Source: Pseudomonadota bacterium (GTDB lineage: Bacteria > Pseudomonadota > Alphaproteobacteria > Reyranellales > Reyranellaceae). From it: a DNA stretch of 13,498 nucleotides. A program made the position numbers and the translations under genes. The stretch is from positions 1-13,498 of the forward strand of contig JAEZHS010000517.1 in NCBI GenBank assembly GCA_023436825.1. Direction: 5' to 3'. Under the pieces are notes generated by a model that was not told the origin of the DNA, did no database searches, and saw only the letters and a list, made by a program, of their open reading frames with translations. Shown in pieces: positions 7,407-13,468 of this stretch. Each line of letters begins with the position of its first letter. The stretch's first letter is position 1.

Positions 7407-7440
7407 CGTCCCGTTCGGATGCAGGCGGCCGGACGGGACG
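7407..7440. other. 12-bp stem-loop in the hyuB downstream gap
   Basis: CGTCCCGTTCGG (7407-7418) pairs with CCGGACGGGACG (7429-7440), with one mismatch (T7415 against G7432, a G-U wobble if transcribed rightward) and a 10-base loop. It is not followed by a T-run in either direction. It lies about 70 bases inside a transcript from the leftward promoter at 7520-7548, so it may be part of a structured RNA. It could also help end the hyuB transcript. Confidence 0.5.
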
Positions 7441-7519
7441 CGCGGAGTCCGCAGCGCCGTTTTGGTCTCGGATCAACGATGCATAGAGCGGGAACGCCGG
7501 GGAGCAGCGCAACACGCCG

Positions 7520-7548
7520 ATGATATGACTTTAGTTCCTAACTGTCAA
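7520..7548 (-). promoter_or_regulatory. Near-consensus leftward sigma-70 promoter
   Basis: On the minus strand a perfect -35 TTGACA (7543-7548) is followed, after exactly 17 bases (7526-7542), by TATCAT (7520-7525), five of six matches to the -10 consensus. The predicted start is near 7513. The spacer contains AGTTCCTAACT (7533-7543), a small inverted repeat. The -35 is also flanked by CTGTCA (7542-7547) and TGACAG (7561-7566), so the promoter may be regulated. No protein-coding gene lies downstream before the antisense strand of hyuB, pointing to a small RNA or an antisense transcript. Confidence 0.6.
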
Positions 7549-7676
7549 TACTGTGGTCAGTGACAGCCAATTTCGTTTTCGCGAATTTTTGCGTACCGTG
7601 GGGGGCTACGTGTGGCGGCTCGAACTGGCGACCACGCCATTGCTTGTGTCGCTCCGCCCGGGTGCACGCAATGCTG

Positions 7677-8591
7677 TCACAGCGCCCCGACCGACCGCAG
7701 ATAGAGGTCGCTCGCCTCCTTCGTCACCGGACCGGGCTTGCCATCGGCGATCAGTCGGCCGTCGATCTTCGTCACCGCCGTGACTCCACCCAGGGTGCCG
7801 GTCACGAACGCCTCATCCGCCGAATAGACCTGCGCCAGGGTGAAGTCGCATTCGCACGCGACGTTGCCGGCCTTGCGCCAGGCGTCGATCACGTTCTGCT
7901 GGGTGATGCCCTTGAAGCTGTAGAGGCTGGTCGAGGTCCAGAGCTCGCGGCCGCGCACGATGAAGAAGTTGGTCGAATTGCAGGAGGCCACGAAGCCGCG
8001 CGGATCGAGCATCAGGGCTTCGTCGGCACCGGCGTTGATGGCCTGGATCAGGGCCTGGATCAGGTTCAGGCGCGAATGCGAGTTCAGGCGCAGGTCGAAC
8101 TGGTCGGGCCCGGTGGTGCGGAAGGTCGAGGTGAAGAGCGCGTAGCCCTTGGCCTTGGCCTCGGGCAGCGGCGTCTTGTACTCGGCCACGATCACGACGG
8201 TGGCGGGACCGATCACGAAGCGCGGATCCTGGTTCGGCGTCTTCTTCACGCCGCGCGTCACCATCAGGCGGACGTGGGCGCCGTCGGTCATGCCGTTCTT
8301 GTCGAGCGTGTCCTGCACCGCCTTGACCACGCCCTCGCGCGTGAGCCCGATGTCGAGCTGGATCGAGCGCGCGCCCTCGAACAGCCGATCGAGATGGGCT
8401 TTTAGGCTGATCAGCCTGCCCTTCACCAGCCGCAGCCCTTCCCACACCCCGTCGCCCAGCACGAAACCCGAATCGAACACGGAAACCCGTGCCTCGTTGC
8501 GCGGCACGAACTGCCCGTTCACATAGACCAGAACGTTGTCGTTGCGCGCGTCGGCCTTGTAGGCCTGCGCGCTCGCCTGCTCCGTCGTCAT
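7677..8591 (-). CDS. Fold-type IV aminotransferase homologue lacking catalytic Lys
   Basis: A 304-residue protein of the class IV aminotransferase (BCAT / D-amino-acid transaminase / ADC lyase) fold. Fold signatures are FDSGFVLGDGVWEGLR (residues 39-54), HLDRLFEGA (66-74, with the phosphate-binding Arg R69), GADEALMLD (188-196), GITQQNVI and VTGTLGGVTAVTKIDG. Aligned with E. coli PabC (GLKHLNRLEQ) and Bacillus DAAT (DIKSLNLL), the Schiff-base lysine position is N170 (codon 8082-8084). The glutamate contacting the pyridine nitrogen is S203 (codon 7983-7985). Normal transamination is therefore unlikely; PLP-independent chemistry, ligand sensing or another lysine (none nearby) are alternatives. 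AGGAG (8599-8603) precedes the ATG and overlaps the ATPase stop, making this the last gene of the importer operon. Confidence 0.8.
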   Translation of the reverse strand: MTTEQASAQAYKADARNDNVLVYVNGQFVPRNEARVSVFDSGFVLGDGVWEGLRLVKGRLISLKAHLDRLFEGARSIQLDIGLTREGVVKAVQDTLDKNGMTDGAHVRLMVTRGVKKTPNQDPRFVIGPATVVIVAEYKTPLPEAKAKGYALFTSTFRTTGPDQFDLRLNSHSRLNLIQALIQAINAGADEALMLDPRGFVASCNSTNFFIVRGRELWTSTSLYSFKGITQQNVIDAWRKAGNVACECDFTLAQVYSADEAFVTGTLGGVTAVTKIDGRLIADGKPGPVTKEASDLYLRSVGAL

Positions 8592-8601
8592 GCTGCTACT
8601 C

Positions 8602-9342
8602 CTAGAGACTGAATTCCTTGTGGCGGGCCAGGAAGGCCTGCGTGCGCTCGCGCCGCGGATGCTTCAGCACCTCGTCGGGCGAGCCCTGCTCGTGGATCGT
8701 GCCGTCGGCCAGGAAGATCACGCGCGTCGCCACGTGGTAGGCGAAGCCGAGCTCGTGGGTGACCAGCAGCATGGTACTGCCCTCCTCGGCCAGCGACCGG
8801 ATGACGCCCAGCACCTCGCCGACCAGTTCGGGATCGAGCGCCGAGGTCGGCTCGTCGAACAGCAGCAGCTCGGGATCCATGGCGAGCGCGCGGGCGATGG
8901 CGACACGCTGCTTCTGGCCGCCCGAAAGGTGTGCCGGATAGTGCGCGGCCTTGTCGGCCAGGCCGACCCGCGCCAGCTCCCGTTCGGCACGCCTCTGGGC
9001 ATCGGGCTTGCTCATGCGGCGCACCGTGCGCAGGCCCTCCATGACGTTGCCCAGCGCCGTCATATGCGGGAAGAGGTTGAACTGCTGGAACACCATGCCG
9101 ATGCGCTGGCGCACCAACGTCAGCTCGGCCTCGCGGCGGCCGACGACCTTGCCATCGAGCGTGATCGTGCCGGCGTCCGGCATCTCCATGAAGTTGAGAC
9201 AGCGCAGCAGCGTCGACTTGCCCGAGCCCGACGCGCCCAGCACGGCGATGCGCTCGCCCTTCTCCACGTCGAGGTCGATGCCCCTGATGACGTCGTTGCC
9301 GCCGAAGCGCTTGGTGAGCCCACTGACCTGGAGGATGGTCAT
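8602..9342 (-). CDS. Polar amino-acid ABC transporter, ATPase subunit
   Basis: A 246-residue ATPase of the GlnQ/HisP type (PAAT family) powering import across the inner membrane. It has Walker A GASGSGKST (about residues 36-44), Q-loop QQFNLFPHM (about 86-94), the signature LSGGQKQR, Walker B LLLFDEPTSALD, and the switch His in VTHE. All catalytic residues are present. The ATG at 9340 is chosen because MTILQVSGLTKRFG is the usual family N-terminus and it overlaps the upstream permease stop in ATGA; an earlier in-frame start would only add 18 residues out of the permease tail. Its substrate follows from the binding protein and permeases, annotated as polar amino-acid type but with unusual ligand-site residues. 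Confidence 0.93.
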   Translation of the reverse strand: MTILQVSGLTKRFGGNDVIRGIDLDVEKGERIAVLGASGSGKSTLLRCLNFMEMPDAGTITLDGKVVGRREAELTLVRQRIGMVFQQFNLFPHMTALGNVMEGLRTVRRMSKPDAQRRAERELARVGLADKAAHYPAHLSGGQKQRVAIARALAMDPELLLFDEPTSALDPELVGEVLGVIRSLAEEGSTMLLVTHELGFAYHVATRVIFLADGTIHEQGSPDEVLKHPRRERTQAFLARHKEFSL

Positions 9343-10001
9343 TCGTCCCTCGCCAATCGCCGCTCCAGCACGTAGGTGAGCTGCACCAGCGGCCACAGGA
9401 AGACGAAGAAGATCACGGCGACGGCCGTGTAGGCCTCAATGGGATTGAAGTTCAGCGAGGCGATCAGCTTGGCCTGCTGCAGCAGCTCGACATAGGCGAT
9501 GGCCGAGGCCAGCGTCGACATCTTGAAGATTTCGATGGCGCGGTTGGTCAGTGCCGGCGTCATGCGCTTCAGCGCCTGCGGCAGGATGATGCGCCGCATG
9601 GCCTGCAGGAAGGTCATGCCGAGCGCCCGCGCGCCGTCCCACTGGCCGCGGTCGATCGACTGGATGCCGGCGCGATAGATCTCCGCCGAGAAGGCCGCCG
9701 AGTTGAGCGAGATGCCGAGCGAGGCTGCCGCCAGCGGGCTGATCGAGAAGGGCATCAGGATCGGCAGCGCGAAATAGAACCAGATGATCTGCACCAGCAC
9801 CGGCGTGTTGCGGAAGAACTCGACGAACGCGGTCGCCGGCCAATAGAAGGCGCGCCGCTGCGAATAGCGGCCCAGCCCGACCACCAGGCCGAGGCTGAGT
9901 CCCGCGACCAGGCAGATCGCGAAGATGCGCAGCGTGCCCAGCGCACCCACGGCAAACACGTCGGCATTGTCGAGGACCGAGGCGAAATCCCACTGGTGCA
10001 T
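9339..10001 (-). CDS. Amino-acid ABC transporter permease (second)
   Basis: A 220-residue inner-membrane permease of the HisMQ family with about five membrane segments. The EAA loop that docks on the ATPase is clear: EIYRAGIQSIDRGQWDGARALGM, followed by RRIILPQALKRMTPA. The FVEFFRNTPVLVQIIWFYFALP stretch is the typical family core. The ATG at 9999-10001 is chosen since MHQWDF matches the AYQWDF start of the partner permease and it lies one base after that gene's stop. A longer reading would add only unrelated residues. Two similar permeases in tandem imply a heterodimeric channel. Confidence 0.9.
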   Translation of the reverse strand: MHQWDFASVLDNADVFAVGALGTLRIFAICLVAGLSLGLVVGLGRYSQRRAFYWPATAFVEFFRNTPVLVQIIWFYFALPILMPFSISPLAAASLGISLNSAAFSAEIYRAGIQSIDRGQWDGARALGMTFLQAMRRIILPQALKRMTPALTNRAIEIFKMSTLASAIAYVELLQQAKLIASLNFNPIEAYTAVAVIFFVFLWPLVQLTYVLERRLARDE

Positions 10002-10002
10002 G

Positions 10003-10683
10003 TCAGTGCACCGTCGATTCGCCGCTGACGGCGAGCCGCCGCTCGAGCCGGCGCGCAAGGAGACTGAAGGCGGTGATGACGACAAAATAGATCAGCGCCG
10101 CGACGGTGAAGGTCTCGAGCGGCCTGAACGTCTTCTGGGCGATCTCGTTGGCGGCGAACAGCAGGTCGGCGTAGGCGATGGTGGCGACCAGGGTCGTTGT
10201 CTTCATGAGCTCGATGGCGCGCTCCATGAAGGCCGGGATCATGCGCTTGACCGCCTGCGGCAGGACGATGCGGCGGAGCGCCTGGTTATGCGTCATGCCG
10301 ATGGCCCGAGCGCCGTCCCACTGGCCGCGCTCGATCGAGACGATGCCGGCGCGGAACACCTCGGCGAAGAAGGCGGCCGACTGGATCGAGAAGGTGACGA
10401 TCGCCGCCATCAACGGCGTCATCTCGATGCCGGCGATCAACGGAAGGGCGAAGAAGAACCAGAAGAGCTGCACCAAGGGCGGCGTGGTGCGGAACACTTC
10501 TATGACGAAGCCGGCCGGCCACGACGCCAGCCGATGCCGCGACAGCCGCATCAGCGCGAACCCCAACCCGAGCACCAGGCCACAGGCGAGCGAGGCGCCG
10601 GTGACCTTGAGCGTATTTGAAAGGCCCTGCGCCAACAGGTCGCTGTTGGCGAAGACCGGAGTGAAGTCCCACTGGTAGGCCAC
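10003..10683 (-). CDS. Amino-acid ABC transporter permease (first)
   Basis: A 226-residue inner-membrane permease, homologous to the following one, with about five membrane segments. It has the family core FVIEVFRTTPPLVQLFWFFF and the EAA loop EVFRAGIVSIERGQWDGARAIGM followed by RRIVLPQAVKRMIPAF. It starts with GTG, six bases after the binding-protein stop, and the opening AYQWDF is like its partner. In the PAAT family such pairs form the translocation pore and take ligand from the periplasmic protein encoded just upstream. Confidence 0.9.
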   Translation of the reverse strand: MAYQWDFTPVFANSDLLAQGLSNTLKVTGASLACGLVLGLGFALMRLSRHRLASWPAGFVIEVFRTTPPLVQLFWFFFALPLIAGIEMTPLMAAIVTFSIQSAAFFAEVFRAGIVSIERGQWDGARAIGMTHNQALRRIVLPQAVKRMIPAFMERAIELMKTTTLVATIAYADLLFAANEIAQKTFRPLETFTVAALIYFVVITAFSLLARRLERRLAVSGESTVH

Positions 10684-10689
10684 GGCGGC

Positions 10690-11523
10690 CTACTTGATCA
10701 TCTCCTTGATGACCGGCGGCGCGAGCGAAGGCTCGAGGCCGAAGTCGGCGAGCGCGGCCTCGTACCACTTCTGCGTCTGGCCGCTCTTGTAGAAGGCCGC
10801 GAGCTGCTTATCGACCCAGGCCACGAACTCCGGATCGTTCTTGCGGATGGCCGCGCTGGAGGCCTGCGACTGCGCCGGCGTCGGCACCACGATCTTGCCC
10901 TTGCCGAGACGCTGGCGGGCGGCCAGCAGCGGCGGATGGAACAGGCACACGGCGTCGACACGGCCCGACTGGAACGCCGCAATGGCCGCGGCATTGTCGG
11001 GGAAGCGCTGCAGGTCGGCCTTGGCCGCATGCTCGCTGACGAAGCGGTCCATCGACGAGGCCTGCGGCACGGCGATGCGCACGCCGGGCTTGTTGAGGTC
11101 TTCCCAGGTCTTCGCCGGCAGATCATCGCGCGCCAGCACGGCCAGTGAATAATAAAGCAGCGGCGATTCCGGGAAGTCGACGGCCTGCTTACGCTCCGGC
11201 GTAGCGTCGAGCATGAACATGATGTCGATCTTGTCGGACTGCAGCGCTGCGATGGCGTTGCCCCAGCTCACCTCGACGGTCTCGAGCTTGACGCCCAGCG
11301 CATCGGCCATCGCCTTGCCCATGGAGATGCCGAGACCCGACGACCATTGGCCGGTCTTGGGATGCTTGGAGAACCAGGGCGGCGCCTGGGTGACGCCGAC
11401 GCGGAAGGTGCCGCGCTTCTTGGCTTCCTCGATGGTACCGGCGTGCGCGGGCAGCACCGGCAAGGCTGCTGCAGCGAGTCCCCAGGCGGTCCCGGCCAGG
11501 ACCTTGCGGCGCTTGATCGTCAT
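10690..11523 (-). CDS. Family 3 periplasmic solute-binding protein
   Basis: A 277-residue secreted binding protein of the polar amino-acid type. Residues 1-28 are a signal peptide with twin arginines (KRRKVLAGTAW), a hydrophobic core and a likely cut after AHA (28), so Tat export is possible. The mature part opens with GTFRVGVTQAPPWF (38-51); PERKQAVDF (109-117) keeps the Arg (R111) that holds the ligand carboxylate. In the usual RxDAVxxD motif (GlnBP D157) the amino-group-binding Asp aligns with F195 in RVDAVCLFHPP, so the ligand may lack a free alpha-amino group. The ATG overlaps the gntR stop (ATGA) and is preceded by GAGGAAGGG, so an earlier start within gntR is rejected. Confidence 0.9.
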   Translation of the reverse strand: MTIKRRKVLAGTAWGLAAAALPVLPAHAGTIEEAKKRGTFRVGVTQAPPWFSKHPKTGQWSSGLGISMGKAMADALGVKLETVEVSWGNAIAALQSDKIDIMFMLDATPERKQAVDFPESPLLYYSLAVLARDDLPAKTWEDLNKPGVRIAVPQASSMDRFVSEHAAKADLQRFPDNAAAIAAFQSGRVDAVCLFHPPLLAARQRLGKGKIVVPTPAQSQASSAAIRKNDPEFVAWVDKQLAAFYKSGQTQKWYEAALADFGLEPSLAPPVIKEMIK

Positions 11524-12230
11524 GTCGTGTTTCCCTTCCTCGATTCCCCCGAAACGAACTTCTCCGTGACCACGGCGCCGCGGCGCATGTGGTCGGCGAT
11601 CTCCAGACGCAGCGCGTCGAGATCGTCGCCCAAGGCCGCCTTGATGTAGCTGTCGTGACTGTCCCGCCTTGGGCCGCGCATGCCGTGCGCCCGGTGATGG
11701 GCCGCCCAATAGAGTTGCAGGCGACCGCGCAGCCCCTGCCAGGCACGCTGCAGCAGCTTGTGGCCGCTCGCCTCGAAGACCAGACCGTGCAGCTCGAGCT
11801 CGGTCGAGATGCTGGTGCGGTCGTCGCCAGCATCGATGCTGGCCAGCAGCGCCTCGTTGCGCCGATGGAGCTCGCGGCTGAAACGATCGTCGCGGCGCTC
11901 CCACACCTGCTCGAAGGCGAAGATCTCCAGCGCCGTGCGCAGCGAATAGATCTCGCGCACGTCCTCGACCGAAAGGGCAGCGACGTGCGTGCCGGTGTAG
12001 GGCACCGTCACCAGCAGCCCTTCCTCGATGAGCTGACGCATCGCTTCGCGCAGCGGCCCGCGGCTGACGTTGAAGCGCGTCGACAGCGCCGTTTCGGTCA
12101 ACGGCGCCCCCGGCGCGATGTCGCTGGCCAGGATCGCGGCGCGCAAGCGCTCGGCGATATGGGCGCGCAACGTCGCCTTGGGCACGGGCCCCAAGCCCAG
12201 GTCCGGCGCAGAAAAGTCGGAAAGAGCCAA
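11520..12230 (-). CDS. GntR family regulator, FCD (FadR-type) domain
   Basis: About 236 residues with a TTG start at 12228-12230, chosen because GAGGG (12235-12239) lies four bases before it; an upstream TTG at 12294 would add 22 residues and place the operator inside the gene. The winged-helix HTH (about residues 19-83) includes TLRAHIAERLRAAIL, LTETALSTRFNVSRGPLREAMRQL and LLVTVPYTGTHVA. The FCD domain (about 92-210) binds the effector; EIYSLRTALEIFAF and ELHGLVFEASGHKLL carry typical family residues, with the metal-binding His likely in the latter. It leads the importer operon and overlaps the binding-protein gene by ATGA, so it probably senses the imported ligand. A palindrome at 12258-12271 is its likely operator. 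Confidence 0.85.
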   Translation of the reverse strand: MALSDFSAPDLGLGPVPKATLRAHIAERLRAAILASDIAPGAPLTETALSTRFNVSRGPLREAMRQLIEEGLLVTVPYTGTHVAALSVEDVREIYSLRTALEIFAFEQVWERRDDRFSRELHRRNEALLASIDAGDDRTSISTELELHGLVFEASGHKLLQRAWQGLRGRLQLYWAAHHRAHGMRGPRRDSHDSYIKAALGDDLDALRLEIADHMRRGAVVTEKFVSGESRKGNTT

Positions 12231-12257
12231 ATAACCCTCGAAATCTGGCCAATCGTC

Positions 12258-12271
12258 GATTGTTGACAATC
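12258..12271. promoter_or_regulatory. Candidate GntR/FCD operator
   Basis: GATTGT (12258-12263) and ACAATC (12266-12271) form a perfect 6-bp inverted repeat around a TG centre. This ATTGTnnACAAT shape is the known operator style of FadR/VanR-type GntR regulators. It lies 28-41 bases upstream of the chosen gntR start, so binding would repress the whole importer operon. A minus-strand TTGTCA inside it may serve as a -35, but no good -10 follows. Confidence 0.6.
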
Positions 12272-12308
12272 TGCCATGGAGCAAGACACCCGGCAAGACG
12301 GCCCTTCC

Positions 12309-12326
12309 GTCATCCCGACCGAAGCG
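12309..12326. repeat. REP-like intergenic repeat, copy 2
   Basis: GTCATCCCGACCGAAGCG matches the copy at the left edge (minus strand) in 16 of 18 bases. It continues with CTAGCGCGAAGCGGAG to about 12344, has a duplicated GAAGCG, and is bounded by CCGTCATC (from 12307) and GAGTAACGG (to 12349), which can partly pair. It lies between the DUF1444 stop and the gntR operator, so it could separate their transcription. Confidence 0.5.
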
Positions 12327-12356
12327 CCTAGCGCGAAGCGGAGTAACGGCCCCGGA

Positions 12357-12935
12357 TCAGGCCGCGTCGAGGCTGGGATCTCGATACGGACGCCAGTCGC
12401 GACGCGTCGGATCGCGGTAGTAGAGGGTCGTCGCAATTGGACGATCGCTGGTGCCGGCATCCTCAATGATGCGACGAAGCTGCTGGGGTCCTGTGGGGGG
12501 TTGCATGTCGCAAAACGCCAGAACGTTCTTGTTTGGAAGGGCAGCAAGGAAACCGTTTGGTGCGAAGCGCGCGAGCGCTTTGTCCCAGAGATCATCGACC
12601 AGGATGAGGCTCGCTTCGAAATTGCCATCGAAGAGAACGGCGAATGCATCATCCCAGGCGTGAACCAGAGCGTTCCTGTCGTTCAGCATCGTCGCCAGGT
12701 TGGCGACCGCGTTCCGATGAAGCTCCACCTGGGTCATACCTGCCGCCCACAGGTTTCGACGCTGGATGTACTGGAAGCATTCTCCTTGATCAATGACATA
12801 TCCGACGCTCAGCCCATTGCCGAGGTCGGTGAGAACTGGCGCATCCGCCTTTGGCAATATCACGACCGGAAGGTCTTTCCGGCCGGGTGATATCAAATAC
12901 GCGATCGCCCGGCCGCACAGCTCTGGATCATCCAC
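12357..12935 (-). CDS. DUF1444 (YtpQ-like) protein
   Basis: A 192-residue soluble protein without signal peptide or membrane segments. It resembles the DUF1444/YtpQ family, whose function is not known. Shared features are the LSVGYVIDQGECFQYIQRRNL stretch near residues 42-62, ELHRNAVANLATML, then DGNFEASLILVDDLWD (about 103-118) and the AALPNKNVLAFCD segment (about 130-142). It starts with GTG, placed by GGAGGGG (12940-12946) six bases upstream; the nearby ATG in another frame is followed by an immediate stop. Its base composition looks less GC-rich than neighbouring genes, so it may be a later arrival. It stands alone, 86 bases from cynS. Family assignment is moderately certain and function is unassigned. 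Confidence 0.7.
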   Translation of the reverse strand: MDDPELCGRAIAYLISPGRKDLPVVILPKADAPVLTDLGNGLSVGYVIDQGECFQYIQRRNLWAAGMTQVELHRNAVANLATMLNDRNALVHAWDDAFAVLFDGNFEASLILVDDLWDKALARFAPNGFLAALPNKNVLAFCDMQPPTGPQQLRRIIEDAGTSDRPIATTLYYRDPTRRDWRPYRDPSLDAA

Positions 12936-12939
12936 GCAT

Positions 12940-12969
12940 CCCCTCCATCTGCGGTTCTCGACAGATGGA
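12940..12969 (-). promoter_or_regulatory. Hairpin overlapping the ribosome site of the DUF1444 gene
   Basis: TCCATCTG (12944-12951) and CAGATGGA (12962-12969) form an 8-bp inverted repeat with a 10-base loop. In the mRNA the hairpin's second arm includes the first bases of the Shine-Dalgarno stretch GGAGGGG (12940-12946). It could hinder ribosome entry until melted or bound. The pairing is directly visible; the regulatory role is inferred. Confidence 0.4.
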
Positions 12970-13021
12970 CGTATGGAGGTGACGTGGCGTTACATGACTT
13001 TTCGCCAAAGCGAGTACCGCT

Positions 13022-13468
13022 TCAGTACGTCTTGTATCCCAGGAACTTGCCCGACATTCCGATCTTCACGCGGTCGCCCTTCTGGTCGGGCTGGCGCTCC
13101 ATGGTCATGTCGAAGTCGATGGCCGACATGATGCCGTCGCCGAACTCCTCGTGGATCAACTCCTTGAAGGTGCTGCCATAGACCATCACCAGCTCGTAGA
13201 AGCGGTAGACGGTCGGGTCGGTCGGCGGCATGGCCGGGATGGAGCCGCGGTAGGGCACCTCGTTCAGCATCTTCGCCTCGCTCTCGGACAGGCCGCACAG
13301 CGCCGCCGCCTTGTCCGCCAGCGGCGTGGTCAGCTTCATCTGGCCGAGCAGGGCGGCGGTGATCAGGATCGGCGAGTAACCGCCGATCGCCTCCGCGATC
13401 TGCGCCCAGCTCAGGCCCTTCTCGCGCTTGATGTCCAGGATCTTCTCGGTCAGGTCTTCGCGCTTCAT
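13022..13468 (-). CDS. cynS: Cyanase (cyanate hydratase)
   Basis: A 148-residue protein that converts cyanate plus bicarbonate to carbamate, which decays to ammonia and CO2, in the cytoplasm. The catalytic triad is recognisable by spacing: R89 and E92 in YRFYELVMVYGSTFK and S115 in GIMSAIDF, matching R96/E99/S122 of the E. coli enzyme. The N-terminal helix-turn-helix-like domain (WAQIAEAIGGYSP, about residues 21-33) is intact. The start is supported by AGGAG before the ATG. It sits without cynT or cynR on its 3' side; upstream neighbours are out of the window. It detoxifies cyanate and supplies nitrogen. Confidence 0.96.
   Translation of the reverse strand: MKREDLTEKILDIKREKGLSWAQIAEAIGGYSPILITAALLGQMKLTTPLADKAAALCGLSESEAKMLNEVPYRGSIPAMPPTDPTVYRFYELVMVYGSTFKELIHEEFGDGIMSAIDFDMTMERQPDQKGDRVKIGMSGKFLGYKTY

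Larger units (their letters stand above)
7207..7676. other. 470-base intergenic region, no convincing gene
   Basis: This gap lies between the 3' ends of hyuB (plus) and the aminotransferase-like gene (minus) and is visibly richer in A and T than its neighbours. Short open frames exist but resemble nothing known and lack good ribosome sites. It holds a near-consensus leftward promoter (7520-7548), a 12-bp hairpin (7407-7440), the small palindrome GCGGAGTCCGC (7442-7452), a doubled ATTTCCGCTA (7346-7355 and 7364-7373), and an 11-base direct repeat ATCAACGATGC (7294-7304 and 7472-7482). A leftward small RNA starting near 7513 is possible. No clear intrinsic terminator with a U-run is seen for either flanking operon. 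Confidence 0.6.

Noticed and set aside
7294..7482. 11-base direct repeat ATCAACGATGC as target-site or attachment duplication
   Set aside because: No mobile-element gene or terminal inverted repeats lie between the copies; chance or regulatory use is as likely.
7263..7523. Plus-strand 86-codon open frame in the hyuB downstream gap
   Set aside because: It has a short hydrophobic stretch but no recognised similarity, a weak ribosome site and unlikely composition, and it crosses the hairpin and orphan promoter region.
7611..7640. Minus-strand GTTCGAG resembling a tRNA T-loop
   Set aside because: The flanking bases do not form a T-stem and no acceptor, D or anticodon arms can be drawn.
9343..9396. 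18-residue N-terminal extension of the ATPase
   Set aside because: It is out-of-frame permease tail; the family N-terminus begins at the ATG in the ATGA overlap.
11524..12252. N-terminal extension of the binding protein into the gntR region
   Set aside because: The signal peptide at MTIKRRKVL marks the true start and the extension is the gntR gene read in the wrong frame.
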